This document shows, piece by piece, positions 22,414-32,221 of a stretch of 32,238 nt of DNA; positions within the stretch are counted from its first letter, which is position 1; every line of letters begins with the position of its first letter. Both the position numbers and the translations under genes were made by a program. The stretch comes from a bacterium (GTDB lineage: Bacteria; Cyanobacteriota; Vampirovibrionia; Gastranaerophilales; Gastranaerophilaceae), in assembly GCA_004558955.1 (NCBI GenBank), contig SFZC01000007.1:1-32238 (forward strand), written 5' to 3'. The notes under the pieces are model-generated. The model was not told the origin of the DNA and did not search any database. It saw only the letters and a program-made list of their open reading frames with translations.

Positions 22414-23679
22414 TTATACGTCCGGCAAAGTTCCTTTAACGGTTGCGATTTCGTCACAACCGAGACTGAAAACTTCGTGTAACGCTTTAACTGCTGCATT
22501 AGCATCTTCTTTGTTGATTAAGCAACTGATTTTGATTTCACTTGTAGAAATCATTTTGATGTTAATTCCTGCATTTGCAAGAGTTTCAAACATTGTTGAT
22601 GCAATTCCGGGTCTGTCAATCATACCTGCCCCGATGATTGAAACCTTTGAGATGTTTTCATCAATTTGAACATCTGCTGCACCGAGTTTTCGTTTAACTT
22701 CTTCCAAAACTTCAAGAGCATTTGGCAAGTCTTCTTTTGAAATTGTGAAGGCGATGTCGTTTGTTTTTGAGGTTTTGCGAGCATAAGATTGAATAATCAT
22801 ATCTACCGAAATATTTTTTTCTGCAAGACTGCTGAATAGTGTTGCGGCTTCGCCCGGAGTGTCAGGAACTTCACAGACAACTACTCTTACCTGTGATGAA
22901 TCTGCTGCAACTCCTGTAACCGGTTTGTTTATTTCCATTTCGTCAACTCCTACTATTAAAGTTCCCATATTATCTAAATTAAAACTGCTACGCACTCTAA
23001 GCGGAACAGAGTATTGTTTTGCTGTTTCAACACTTCTCGGGTGAAGTACGTTTGCACCGGCATGAGCAAGTTCTAACATTTCTTCGTATGAAACGATATC
23101 CAATTTAGAAGCGTTTGGAACAACTCTCGGGTCGGTTGTGTAAACTCCTTCAACGTCTGTGTAGATGTCGCATCTTTCTGCATTCAAGGCTGCTGCCAGT
23201 GCTACTGCTGATGTGTCTGAGCCACCACGACCGAGTGTGGTAATTTCACCGTCTTCAGTAACCCCTTGAAAACCCGCAACAACAATGATATTACCTTCAT
23301 TCAAATTCTTTTTAAGTTTATCTGTTTTGATGTCGATAATTCTTGCTTTTGAGTGTACGTTTTCTGTAAAAATGCCGATTTGAGTAGCATTGAAACTAAC
23401 GGCTTTATAACCTTGAGCTTGAATTGCCATTGTTAAAAGTGCAATAGAAACACATTCTCCTGTTGACAAAAGCATGTCCATTTCTCTGCTTGATGGTGTT
23501 GCGTTAATGTCATAAGCCATTTTTACAAGGTGGTCTGTCGTGTGCCCCATAGCAGAAACAACTACAACTACGTCATTTCCGTTATTTTTTTCACGGATAA
23601 CCGTTTTTGCTACATTCTTGATTTTGTCGGTATCGGCAACTGAAGTTCCACCGAATTTTTGTACGATAATCTTTTTCAA
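22414..23679 (-). CDS. lysC: Aspartate kinase
   Basis: 421 residues, a typical length for the monofunctional enzyme. It phosphorylates aspartate in the first step to lysine, threonine, methionine and diaminopimelate. Seen are the N-terminal KFGGTSV motif, VSAMGHTTD, LSTGE, GFQGVTEDGEITTLGRGGSD, and TDVEGVYTTDPR. Two C-terminal ACT domains (VRVVVCEVPDTPGEAA; VSIIGAGMIDRPGIAS) are the usual site of feedback inhibition. The start codon is TTG, one base after the stop of the TPR gene (TAA, A, TTG), with a GGGG stretch upstream; coupled translation is likely. No odd residues are seen. Confidence 0.95.
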   Translation of the reverse strand: MKKIIVQKFGGTSVADTDKIKNVAKTVIREKNNGNDVVVVVSAMGHTTDHLVKMAYDINATPSSREMDMLLSTGECVSIALLTMAIQAQGYKAVSFNATQIGIFTENVHSKARIIDIKTDKLKKNLNEGNIIVVAGFQGVTEDGEITTLGRGGSDTSAVALAAALNAERCDIYTDVEGVYTTDPRVVPNASKLDIVSYEEMLELAHAGANVLHPRSVETAKQYSVPLRVRSSFNLDNMGTLIVGVDEMEINKPVTGVAADSSQVRVVVCEVPDTPGEAATLFSSLAEKNISVDMIIQSYARKTSKTNDIAFTISKEDLPNALEVLEEVKRKLGAADVQIDENISKVSIIGAGMIDRPGIASTMFETLANAGINIKMISTSEIKISCLINKEDANAAVKALHEVFSLGCDEIATVKGTLPDV

Positions 23680-23680
23680 T

Positions 23681-25168
23681 TTAGTTATTCCCCTGCAAAC
23701 TGTCTAAAATTTCTTTAAGTTCATTTTCTTCTTTTTCGTATTCAAAAGAACCTAAATTTTTGGTTTTGTCGGCAATCGAAATTGCTTCCTTTATATTATA
23801 TTCGCAAACATTAGTTTTTACAAGTTTATAGGCACAATAAAATAACAAATTTAACACTTCTATATCTTTTTCATTTATTTTTTCTGCTTTGCGAAGTTTT
23901 CTTTGTGCATCGGCGTAATCTTCGATTGAGATTAGCCATTTTGAGTATTCTATAATAGCAGGTAAATATTGCGGATTTTCGGTCGTAAATTTTTCAAAAT
24001 ATTCTTTTGTTTTTGTTTTGTCGTCTAATTGTCTGTATGCTCTTGCAATGTTGAGAATATTGTAATATTCCTGCGGGTCAAATTTTAGAGCCTTTTTGAA
24101 TAAATCTATTGCTTCATTGTATTCTCCGAGTGAATATTTTTTTAACCCGAAGGCTTCCTGAACATAAACATTCTCGGAATATTTTTCTTCGATTTCGTCT
24201 AAAATCGTGAAGTCTTCATTATAAGCACTTGTTAAAGCCATTCCGATTTTTGCTTCCATAAAATCGGGTTCTTCTTGCAATGCGATTGTGAATTGTTCGT
24301 GAGCTTTTTCAAATTCTAAAAGTCGCATGTAGGCTTTTCCCCATTCAAAGTGAAGGGTTGAATTTTCCAAATCGTTGGCTATTGCAGTTCTGAAAACTTT
24401 TTCTGTTTTTGCAATATCTTTTTGTATTGAGTAAATTTCGCCCAAAATGAAATATGATGGCAACATTTGCGGATTTATGTTGATTGATTTGTTTGCATAC
24501 AATTCCGCCTCCTGATAATTCGATTTTATGAGTTTTAAATTTGCGTATTCGTAAGTGCTGCTTTCATTCGGTGCAATTTTTGTTAAAAATGCCAATTTCA
24601 TTTCTGCAGCCTCGTATTCTCCGAGTCGAACTTCCATAACCGCAGACAACAAAATGGCCGTGTAATTGTATTTGTTAATTTTTGTAGCCATTACGAATTT
24701 ATCTTTGGCATTTTTGTATTTTTTTAATCGCATTAAGGTCATTCCCCAGCCGGTATAGACATCTGTATTCATTGGGGAAACTTTGTTGGCTTTTTCAAAA
24801 GAAACGATTGCTTCGTCTAATAGTTTTGTGTTAAGTTGACACATCCCGAGACGTAGCCAAATTTCTTTGTCGTTAGGGTTCAGTTTTGAAGATTTGTCGT
24901 AATATTTAATCGCATTTTCAAAGTCATTTTTGCGTTCTCTTATTTTTCCGAGATATTTGTAAACAAGAGAATCCTGTTCTGAGATGTCTAAGGCTCGAAG
25001 AAGCAAGCGTTCCGCCTCATCAAGTTGTTTTTGGTCGATAAATTTTTTCGCTTTGTTCACATACGCAACAGTCGGTAAAGATTGAATTACCGTGTCTTTC
25101 TGATATGAACTTATTGAAAAGTTAAGTTTTTTAATTTCTTCCCTGATTTTTTTTAACCAACCAAACAA
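23681..25168 (-). CDS. Tetratricopeptide-repeat protein
   Basis: 495 residues with about ten TPR units, for example AERLLLRALDISEQDSLVYK, AIKYYDKSSKLNPNDKEIW, AIVSFEKANKVSPMN and AIDLFKKALKFDPQEYYN. TPR arrays are protein-binding scaffolds. No signal peptide or membrane helix is visible, so it is cytoplasmic or peripheral. The start codon is TTG at 25168, with GAGG eight bases upstream and FGWLKKIREE following; it lies inside the end of the KdsC-like gene (16-base overlap). Between KdsC-like and lysC in one operon, it has no obvious pathway partner. Confidence 0.88.
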   Translation of the reverse strand: MFGWLKKIREEIKKLNFSISSYQKDTVIQSLPTVAYVNKAKKFIDQKQLDEAERLLLRALDISEQDSLVYKYLGKIRERKNDFENAIKYYDKSSKLNPNDKEIWLRLGMCQLNTKLLDEAIVSFEKANKVSPMNTDVYTGWGMTLMRLKKYKNAKDKFVMATKINKYNYTAILLSAVMEVRLGEYEAAEMKLAFLTKIAPNESSTYEYANLKLIKSNYQEAELYANKSININPQMLPSYFILGEIYSIQKDIAKTEKVFRTAIANDLENSTLHFEWGKAYMRLLEFEKAHEQFTIALQEEPDFMEAKIGMALTSAYNEDFTILDEIEEKYSENVYVQEAFGLKKYSLGEYNEAIDLFKKALKFDPQEYYNILNIARAYRQLDDKTKTKEYFEKFTTENPQYLPAIIEYSKWLISIEDYADAQRKLRKAEKINEKDIEVLNLLFYCAYKLVKTNVCEYNIKEAISIADKTKNLGSFEYEKEENELKEILDSLQGNN

Positions 25169-25635
25169 TCCGCTACCTCTCTAAATGCTCCATCACCTGC
25201 TTGACTATGTGTTATTTGAATATTATCAACTTTTTTAACTTTGTCAACCGCATGCGGTACGGTAATTTTATACTTTGCAAACTTCAAACATTCCAAATCG
25301 TTTACGTCATCTCCCAAGTAAACATATTCATCTTGGGTCAGGTGATATTTTTCAACAATCATTTTGAGTACGTCAATTTTAATTCTTATATTTTGATGAA
25401 TTTCGTCAATTTTGAATTTTTTAGCCATTGTTTCTATTGCGGAATTTTTTTCCCCGGAAATAATCGCAATATCAAATCCGTTTTTTTTCAATATTGAAAA
25501 GCCCATAACGTCTTTAAAATTGAGTTTTCGGCTCATTGTGAAATCCTCGTTAATATAAACGCAATTATCCGTAACAATTCCGTCAAAATCCGTTATGACT
25601 ATTTTTATTGTTTTTGGAAGTTTAATTCCTGACAT
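25153..25635 (-). CDS. KdsC-like HAD phosphatase
   Basis: 160 residues, the normal length of KdsC-type (C0 cap-less) HAD phosphatases. Catalytic motif I is ITDFDGIVTD, motif II lies in AIISGEKN, the conserved Lys is in KK or K-x-D before motif III, and motif III-IV is YVYLGDDVNDLECL. The tail AGDGAFREVADC matches the KdsC/CMP-sialic acid phosphatase group. KdsC removes phosphate from 3-deoxy-manno-octulosonate 8-phosphate for lipopolysaccharide inner core; a related sugar acid phosphate is also possible. An ATG with GAGGATTTT site starts it. It is first in the minus-strand operon with the TPR gene and lysC. Confidence 0.8.
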   Translation of the reverse strand: MSGIKLPKTIKIVITDFDGIVTDNCVYINEDFTMSRKLNFKDVMGFSILKKNGFDIAIISGEKNSAIETMAKKFKIDEIHQNIRIKIDVLKMIVEKYHLTQDEYVYLGDDVNDLECLKFAKYKITVPHAVDKVKKVDNIQITHSQAGDGAFREVADCLVG

Positions 25636-25650
25636 AAAATCCTCAACATC

Positions 25651-25679
25651 TTAACAAATCTCAATCTGTTTGGTATAAT
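25651..25679 (+). promoter_or_regulatory. Promoter of the sensor kinase gene
   Basis: TTAACA at 25651-25656, a 17-base spacer and TATAAT at 25674-25679 with TGG in front (extended -10). It lies in the 93-base gap between the divergent kdsC-like and kinase genes. Confidence 0.7.
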
Positions 25680-25728
25680 TATAGCATAAAGAGAGAACTA
25701 TCAGAAAAAGAGAGATAAAAAGTAATAA

Positions 25729-27012
25729 ATGTTTTCATATTTTTATTTAGTTAATATTTGCGTAATTTTAGTGTTTATTAGCCTGTTTTTTATCACAAGG
25801 AGAACAAACAAAAGATGGTCAAAGATTAACGATTATTTGGGCAAAGTTACGACAACGGTTGACTCTATCAGGTATGGTAATTTGTCAACAAAGATTGAAA
25901 AAGTCGAGCATCCGACTTACCAAAATGTTACGGACAGTATTAACCGAATGGTGGAAACTCTTAATGACCGTGAAAAAATGATTATTGAGTATCAAACAGA
26001 ATTGATGAGGCAAAATAAGCTTCTTGAATCTGTCATAAACTCCTTGTCTGACGGTATTTTGATTATCAATGAAAAGTTTGAAATTTTGCGAGCAACTCCT
26101 AAAATTTTGAATTGGTTTGGCATAAAAGGACGGGATATTATAGGGAAAAATGTTTTTGAATTTCTACAACCCGTGAAAGATGAAGATTTTGATATTTCGG
26201 GATTAAATAATACCGAAATCTTTATTAAACACACTCCAACAAACAATTTTGTAATCAATTCTCAGCCCTTAACTTCGCTGGAGAAAAAGAGATTTGTCCT
26301 GATTATAAAAGATATTACGACCGAAAAAGAAATAGAAACGTTAAAAGATGATTTTGTTGCGACACTTACTCATGATTTGAAAGTTCCTATCGTTGCGGCA
26401 TCAAATATCATTGATTTATTTTTGGCAAACAAATTCGGAGAGATTTCCGATAAACAAAAATATGCTCTTGAAAATATGAAAACTTCAAATCAAGGTTTGC
26501 TGGAGCTCGTACAAATTCTTTTGGAAACTTACAAATTGAGAGAACAGGGTATAAAACTTGTGCGTAGCGATATTGAGATAAATCCGTTTGTTGAAGCCAT
26601 TATCACGGAAATGCAACCAATCGCAACCGAAAATAAAATAGAAATAAAATATCTTCCGTCTGATTTTGTTAAGGTGGTAAATGCCGACCCGATGCAACTT
26701 CGCCGAGTTATAAAAAATCTTATCTCAAATGCGATTGACCATAGCAATACCAAAAAGTTTATTGATATCAAAATCGGTAAATATCAAGACGGGATAACAA
26801 TTTCTGTTATTGATTACGGTCAGGGCATATCAAAAGACGAATTAAAAATGATTTTTAACAAATACTATTCTGCCGCTAAAAAACTCCGCAAAGTCGGCAC
26901 AGGGTTGGGGTTATACCTTTCTCAACAAATTGCTGTTGCTCATGGCGGGGAAATTATTGCAACGAGCGAAGAGGGTGTAAGGACTGAATTTTGCGTAAAA
27001 CTCCCGAATTAG
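25729..27012 (+). CDS. Membrane sensor histidine kinase
   Basis: 427 residues. One N-terminal membrane helix (about 5-24), a HAMP-like linker with DSIRYGNLSTKIE, then a PAS domain at about 95-190 (VINSLSDGILIINEKFEILRA). The dimerisation domain has the phospho-acceptor His in TLTHDLKVPI. The ATP-binding domain has the N box LISNAIDHS, G1 IDYGQGIS, and G2 GTGLGLYLS. There is no periplasmic sensor domain, so the signal is probably cytoplasmic or in the membrane. It is an orphan kinase: no response regulator is next to it. The next gene is gpmI, 92 bases on, with its own ribosome site. Confidence 0.9.
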   Translation: MFSYFYLVNICVILVFISLFFITRRTNKRWSKINDYLGKVTTTVDSIRYGNLSTKIEKVEHPTYQNVTDSINRMVETLNDREKMIIEYQTELMRQNKLLESVINSLSDGILIINEKFEILRATPKILNWFGIKGRDIIGKNVFEFLQPVKDEDFDISGLNNTEIFIKHTPTNNFVINSQPLTSLEKKRFVLIIKDITTEKEIETLKDDFVATLTHDLKVPIVAASNIIDLFLANKFGEISDKQKYALENMKTSNQGLLELVQILLETYKLREQGIKLVRSDIEINPFVEAIITEMQPIATENKIEIKYLPSDFVKVVNADPMQLRRVIKNLISNAIDHSNTKKFIDIKIGKYQDGITISVIDYGQGISKDELKMIFNKYYSAAKKLRKVGTGLGLYLSQQIAVAHGGEIIATSEEGVRTEFCVKLPN

Positions 27013-27104
27013 AACAGGTTTTGTGCTTTAAAATTCGCCGTTGAAAAAAAAACATGTTTTTGTTAGACTCTTGCTTGCGTACACTGGAAAGAAGGGATTT
27101 TAAA

Positions 27105-28631
27105 ATGACTAAACGAGTTTTATTATGTATAATGGACGGTTGGGGCATTTCAACAGGTTCTGAAAAATATGATGCTACAAAATTGGCACATCCTGTGAAT
27201 GTTCCGAAATTGGAAAAAGAAGAAAAATTTATTCATATCAAGGCTGACGGCGAAAACGTAGGTTTACCGCACGGTCAAATGGGTAATTCCGAAGTAGGTC
27301 ACTTGAATTTGGGTGCCGGCAGAATTGTTTATCAGGATTTGTCAAAAATCAATAATGCAATTAAAGACGGTTCTTTCTTTAAAAATGAAAGATTTTTGAA
27401 TGCTATCGTACACGCTAAAAAACACGATTCTGCACTTCATATTTATGGCTTGGTATCAACAGGCGGTGTTCACTCTTCGCTTGACCATGTACTGGCGTTG
27501 ATTAAAATGGCGGCAGATTCAGGTTTGAAAAAAGTTTACGTTCATGCCTTTTTGGACGGTCGTGATACGCCACCTTCAAGTGCTTGCGAATACTTGCAAA
27601 TCGTTGAAGATGAATTGAAAAAATATAACCTTCCTCCTGTTGCAACAATTATCGGTCGTTATTACATTATGGACAGAGATAATCGTTGGGACAGAGTTGA
27701 AAAAGGTTACAATGCGTTGTTGTTGGGTGAAGGTGAACACGCCGCAACAGCTATTGAAGGTGTTAAACAATCTTACGCAAAGGGCGAAACAGATGAATTT
27801 GTATTGCCAACGGTTATCGGTGGTGAAGAATCAAGAATTCACGATAATGATTCAATAATTTTCTTCAACTATCGTCCTGATAGAGCAAGAGAAATTACTA
27901 AGGCTATCAATTTTGCTGATTTTGACGGTTTCAAACGTAAAAAAGTTCTTAAAAATATTTTATACACAACAATGACAAGTTACGAAGCATCTTTCACTTT
28001 CCCTGTTGCTTTCCCGAAAGAAAAACTTGTGAATATTTTAGGTGATGTTTTGGAAGCAAACGGAATTAACCAATTCAGAACTGCTGAAACAGAAAAATAT
28101 GCACACGTTACGTTCTTCTTCAATGGCGGTATTGATGAACCTCAACCTCACGAAACCCGTGTTCTTGTTGCTTCCCCAAAAGTTGCCACTTACGATATGC
28201 AACCTGAAATGAGTGCTTACGAAGTTTGTGATAACGTATTGAAGGCTGTAAACGACCCTAAATATCAATTTATTTTGGTTAACTTTGCAAATCCTGATAT
28301 GGTTGGGCATACAGGTGTTATTGAAGCGGCGACAAAGGCTTGTAAAGTTGTTGATGAATGTGTCGGTAAAATTGCAGAGGCTTGTAAAGAACACGATATT
28401 ACAATGTTGTTAACGGCAGATCACGGTAACTCGGAAGTTATGGTTGATGAATCAACAGGAAAACCGCAAACCGCACATACAACAAATGAAGTTCCGTTTG
28501 TCTTGATTAACGGTCCTAAAGGTGCCGAATTAAGACCGACAGGAGCATTGTGTGACGTTGCACCGACAGTGTTGCAACTGCTTGATATCAAGCAACCTGC
28601 GGAAATGACAGGTAAATCATTAATTAAATAA
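27105..28631 (+). CDS. gpmI: 2,3-bisphosphoglycerate-independent phosphoglycerate mutase
   Basis: 508 residues from the Met before TKRVLLCIMDGWG, with a GAAGGG site upstream; an earlier Met at 27054 is outside the family alignment. It interconverts 3- and 2-phosphoglycerate in glycolysis and gluconeogenesis, using two Mn2+ ions. Visible motifs: MDGWG, the nucleophile Ser in QMGNSEVGHLNLGAGR, HAFLDGRDTPP, GRYYIMDRDNRWDR, FFNYRPDRAR, and the metal site TADHGNSE plus NPDMVGHTG. All residues are in place. A hairpin terminator follows. The gene looks like an ordinary core gene. Confidence 0.96.
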   Translation: MTKRVLLCIMDGWGISTGSEKYDATKLAHPVNVPKLEKEEKFIHIKADGENVGLPHGQMGNSEVGHLNLGAGRIVYQDLSKINNAIKDGSFFKNERFLNAIVHAKKHDSALHIYGLVSTGGVHSSLDHVLALIKMAADSGLKKVYVHAFLDGRDTPPSSACEYLQIVEDELKKYNLPPVATIIGRYYIMDRDNRWDRVEKGYNALLLGEGEHAATAIEGVKQSYAKGETDEFVLPTVIGGEESRIHDNDSIIFFNYRPDRAREITKAINFADFDGFKRKKVLKNILYTTMTSYEASFTFPVAFPKEKLVNILGDVLEANGINQFRTAETEKYAHVTFFFNGGIDEPQPHETRVLVASPKVATYDMQPEMSAYEVCDNVLKAVNDPKYQFILVNFANPDMVGHTGVIEAATKACKVVDECVGKIAEACKEHDITMLLTADHGNSEVMVDESTGKPQTAHTTNEVPFVLINGPKGAELRPTGALCDVAPTVLQLLDIKQPAEMTGKSLIK

Positions 28632-28642
28632 ATATACAAAGG

Positions 28643-28668
28643 CGGGTAGATTTTTTAATCTATCCGCT
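28643..28668 (+). terminator. Terminator between gpmI and the SNF2 gene
   Basis: GCGGGTAGATT (28643-28653) pairs with AATCTATCCGC (28658-28668) around a four-T loop, with one G-T pair. It lies 12 bases after the gpmI stop. The T-run after it is weak. Confidence 0.6.
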
Positions 28669-28710
28669 TATTAAATTTATCACCCGAACAAATTTTATAA
28701 AGGTAAAAAT

Positions 28711-31704
28711 ATGAGTAACAAAATAGAAGATTTAAACATTGATTTTTCGTTCAAAAAGAACAACGTGGATGAGTTATTTTTTAACTTGAGTGAAAATCCG
28801 GAACACTTCAAAAATAAAGATTTTCGTTATACGTTGAGTATGATATATCAAATTGTTGAGGACGAATTTGCGGGAGTATTTCTGAGTCCTAACGCTCCGA
28901 CCCGTAACACAAATTTCCATTTGATAAATAAACCTTCTAAATTGTCTTATAAAAACAATTTGTCATTTTTTGTTACTCCTACAAATAATTTTCAATATTA
29001 TTTGAAATCTAAAGGGTCTTTGTTCCGCTTTAAGTCAGAAGTTTTCAAGGATAAAGTCGGTTACTTTATGGCTTGGGACGTTATTATGGACTATTTTGGC
29101 GGATTTGGTAATATTGTAGATTTGGCGGATTTGTCACCAACTTTTATTTATTTGAATAAATTGACATATTTCGTTATGAAATTGATTGAAAAATTGTATT
29201 TCATTCCGACGGTTAAACGCTACGGGCAAATGTTCAGAATTGTTTACGAACCGATTATTAACAACTCAAAAATGGCAAGAATTATCAACCAATTTGAAGA
29301 ATGTATGCCTGAAGATTTGTTTATTGACGGCGAAATTCCGAAAAATTTTGTCTATGAATTTATTTATACCTATTTGAATTATGTAATTTATAAATTCTTG
29401 GGTATAAAAATGTACAGATTTAAGGATGTAAAATCAGGTCAATATATGTTGAAAGACTTGGAACAAAAAGCGGTTCTAAAAGGAAAAGATTATGCAGAGA
29501 GCTTTGCTCAATGGTTTGATGAATTGTACTTGGGCAAATATGACGTTATTCCGTTCTTCAAGATTGAAAATGCTCCTGATGATATGTTCAGATTGAAGGT
29601 TTATATCAAGAACAGAAAAACTGATGAAAGCGTTTTGATTGATAGTTTATACACGGAAGACGAAGTGTTTGGAGCAAAAGCTTCAGATATTTCAAGAATT
29701 GTCGAAAAACAATTAAATTACGCACTTCGTTATATGCCTGAACTTGAACAGGTATTTGAAGATGAAGATAAATTGTACTTGGATTTGAACTTGAATGAGG
29801 TTTATAAAATCATTACTCAAACTACTTATTACCTGCAAAAGGCTCAAATTGAAGTTATCTTGCCTGAAGAATTGCAGAATATTGTTATTCCGAGAGCTTC
29901 TATTAATGCGAAGGTTAAGGAATCACGTTCCGAAGACTTGGCAAATCTTATCAATAACAATACGTCTGCTTCAAAGGTTTCTCTTGATGATATTTTGGAA
30001 TTCTCTTATGAAATCGCTATCGGTAATGAGAAAATTTCTTTGGAAGAGTACCAAAAATTGTTGGAAAATAACAACGGTTTAATCAAATATAAGAATAAAT
30101 ATGTTTTGGTTGACAAAGAAGAAGGTAAAAAGATTTTTGACCAAATTGCAAAATCTAACCTTAAATCAATGTCAAGAATGGAATTGTTGCACGCTTCCTT
30201 ATCCGGTCAACTTGATCAGTATGAATTTGACTATGATGCGGCGTTTGCAAGAGTTCTGTCAGATTTTACAAAACCTGTAGAAATGACCTTGCCAAAAGGC
30301 TTGAAGGGTGAATTAAGACCTTATCAGGAAATCGGTTTGAGGTGGTTATGGACAAATATTGTCAAAGGTTTCGGTGCGTGTATTGCAGATGATATGGGGT
30401 TAGGTAAAACTATTCAGGTTATCAGTTTGATTTTGAAAATGAAAGAAGAAAATCGTTTGAAAAAACCTGTTTTGGTAATTTGTCCTACAACTCTTATGGG
30501 TAACTGGATGAAAGAACTTCAACTTTTTGCTCCGGAAATTGATGCGGTGATTTATCACGGTGCGGACAGAAAACTTGACGTAAATCATGATGTAATTTTG
30601 ACGACTTATGCAATTATGAGAATTGACGTTGAAGAACTCAAAAAGCAAGGTTGGAGTATGATTATCGTTGATGAGGCACAAAATATCAAAAATCCTGATA
30701 CGGCTCAAACTTTGGCAATAAAAATGCTGAAATCAGATGTAAAAATTGCAATGACAGGTACTCCTGTTGAAAACAGATTGACAGAGTTGTGGAGTATTTT
30801 TGACTTTATCAATAAAGGTTATTTGGGTTCTTTGAGAGAATTCCAAAAGAGTTATGCAATTCCTATTGAAAGATTTAAGGAACATTCAAGAGCGGGCAAA
30901 TTGAGAATGTCTATTTCTCCGTTTGTATTAAGACGTTTGAAAACCGATAAGAACGTAATTTCAGACTTGCCTGAAAAAATGGTACTCAACGAATACTGCT
31001 ACTTGTCTAAAGTTCAGGCTGTTCTTTATGAAAAAACTCTTAATGAAATGATGACAAAAATCAGCGGATTTACGGGTGTCAACAGACGTGGTAATATCTT
31101 CAAACTTATTACTGCACTTAAACAAATTTGTAACCACCCTTATCAGTTCTTGAAATCGGGCGATATGGGAAGAGAACTTTCGGGTAAAATGGAAAAATGC
31201 TTGGATTTGGTTCAAAATATTATTGATAATGGTGAAAAAACTCTTATATTCACTCAGTATAAGGAAATGGGTGATATTTTGTGTAAGGTTATTTCGCAGG
31301 AATGCAATACTGAACCGTTGTTTTTCCACGGAAGTTTGACAGTCGCTCAGCGTGAAGAATTGATTGAAAAATTCCAAACAGAAGACAAATATAAGGTAAT
31401 GATTTTGTCATTGAAGGCTGGTGGTACAGGTTTGAACCTTACAAGTGCTACAAACGTTATCCATTACGACTTGTGGTGGAATCCTGCGGTTGAAGATCAG
31501 GCAACTGACCGTACATATCGTATCGGACAAGACAAAAACGTTATGGTTCACCGTATGATTACACTTGGAACTTTTGAAGAAAAAATTGACGAAATGCTTA
31601 AGTCTAAGAAAGAACTTGCAGACTTGGCAGTTTACGAAGGCGAAAAGATCATTACGGAACTTACGGACGAAGAGATTTACGAAATCTTTACTTTGTCAGC
31701 GTAG
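28711..31704 (+). CDS. SNF2-family DNA-dependent ATPase/helicase
   Basis: 997 residues. The N-terminal half (about 1-520) is a bacterial SNF2-associated region with no enzyme motif. The motor follows: motif I DDMGLGKTIQ, Ia CPTTLMGNW, motif II DEAQ, motif III MTGTPVENRLTELWSIFDF, IV FTQYKEM, V LSLKAGGTGLNLT and VI DQATDRTYRIGQ. Such proteins move along duplex DNA and remodel protein-DNA complexes or stalled RNA polymerase (as does RapA); no nuclease domain is present. AAAGG lies upstream of the ATG. Similar long SNF2 genes are a normal part of many low-GC genomes, so I see it as core and not accessory. Its substrate is not shown by sequence. Confidence 0.92.
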   Translation: MSNKIEDLNIDFSFKKNNVDELFFNLSENPEHFKNKDFRYTLSMIYQIVEDEFAGVFLSPNAPTRNTNFHLINKPSKLSYKNNLSFFVTPTNNFQYYLKSKGSLFRFKSEVFKDKVGYFMAWDVIMDYFGGFGNIVDLADLSPTFIYLNKLTYFVMKLIEKLYFIPTVKRYGQMFRIVYEPIINNSKMARIINQFEECMPEDLFIDGEIPKNFVYEFIYTYLNYVIYKFLGIKMYRFKDVKSGQYMLKDLEQKAVLKGKDYAESFAQWFDELYLGKYDVIPFFKIENAPDDMFRLKVYIKNRKTDESVLIDSLYTEDEVFGAKASDISRIVEKQLNYALRYMPELEQVFEDEDKLYLDLNLNEVYKIITQTTYYLQKAQIEVILPEELQNIVIPRASINAKVKESRSEDLANLINNNTSASKVSLDDILEFSYEIAIGNEKISLEEYQKLLENNNGLIKYKNKYVLVDKEEGKKIFDQIAKSNLKSMSRMELLHASLSGQLDQYEFDYDAAFARVLSDFTKPVEMTLPKGLKGELRPYQEIGLRWLWTNIVKGFGACIADDMGLGKTIQVISLILKMKEENRLKKPVLVICPTTLMGNWMKELQLFAPEIDAVIYHGADRKLDVNHDVILTTYAIMRIDVEELKKQGWSMIIVDEAQNIKNPDTAQTLAIKMLKSDVKIAMTGTPVENRLTELWSIFDFINKGYLGSLREFQKSYAIPIERFKEHSRAGKLRMSISPFVLRRLKTDKNVISDLPEKMVLNEYCYLSKVQAVLYEKTLNEMMTKISGFTGVNRRGNIFKLITALKQICNHPYQFLKSGDMGRELSGKMEKCLDLVQNIIDNGEKTLIFTQYKEMGDILCKVISQECNTEPLFFHGSLTVAQREELIEKFQTEDKYKVMILSLKAGGTGLNLTSATNVIHYDLWWNPAVEDQATDRTYRIGQDKNVMVHRMITLGTFEEKIDEMLKSKKELADLAVYEGEKIITELTDEEIYEIFTLSA

Positions 31705-31750
31705 AGTGTAATTGCAAAATGATTTTACAAAGTCGATTTTAGTGTTGTAA

Positions 31751-31862
31751 TGCCTGTTGTGTTATTTTAAGAAAGATCGGTTGGGCATACTTGCCCAACG
31801 TGTTGAAATGCAGTGTCTGTACGGCAGTCGTTTAGAAAGTAGGTTGCCTGTTGTGTTATTTT
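31751..31862. repeat. 18-base direct repeat and hairpin downstream of the SNF2 gene
   Basis: TGCCTGTTGTGTTATTTT occurs exactly at 31751-31768 and 31845-31862. Between them GTTGGGCA (31780-31787) pairs with TGCCCAAC (31792-31799). No reading frame of note lies here. Confidence 0.6.
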
Positions 31863-31870
31863 TTTCTAAC

Positions 31871-32077
31871 AGATTCTGAATAACAAGAAAATTAAATGCT
31901 CATTACCTTCGCATAAATTTTCTAAGTTTTCAGAATGACGAATTACTTGGTATGCCCCCCAAATAGTCATTCTGAACTTGATTCAGAATCTTTTTAATAA
32001 TCAAAATATGACAAGAAATTGAGTCCCAAAACTCTTGTTAATCCTTGCCATGAAGAGCCCCTGAAACCAGTTCAGGG
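31871..32077. repeat. REP-like intergenic repeat cluster
   Basis: The region holds CAGAATGAC (31931-31939) facing GTCATTCTG (31966-31974), TTCTGAA (31970-31976) facing TTCAGAA (31982-31988), and CCCTGAA (32059-32065) facing TTCAGGG (32071-32077). Sequences of the GTCATTCTGAA type are common interspersed hairpin repeats in many bacteria. The gap 31705-32221 has no confident gene. Confidence 0.5.
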
Positions 32078-32221
32078 TGATCTATTGGGACGATTATTTA
32101 CTTTTTTTTCAGAAAGTCAAATTTTGCTATCTTTCAATTTTGTAACGAAAACTTAACAAAACTAATAAAAAAATTAAAGAAGAAGAATAAAGATGCCGAT
32201 AAATAAAATATAGGAAACAAG

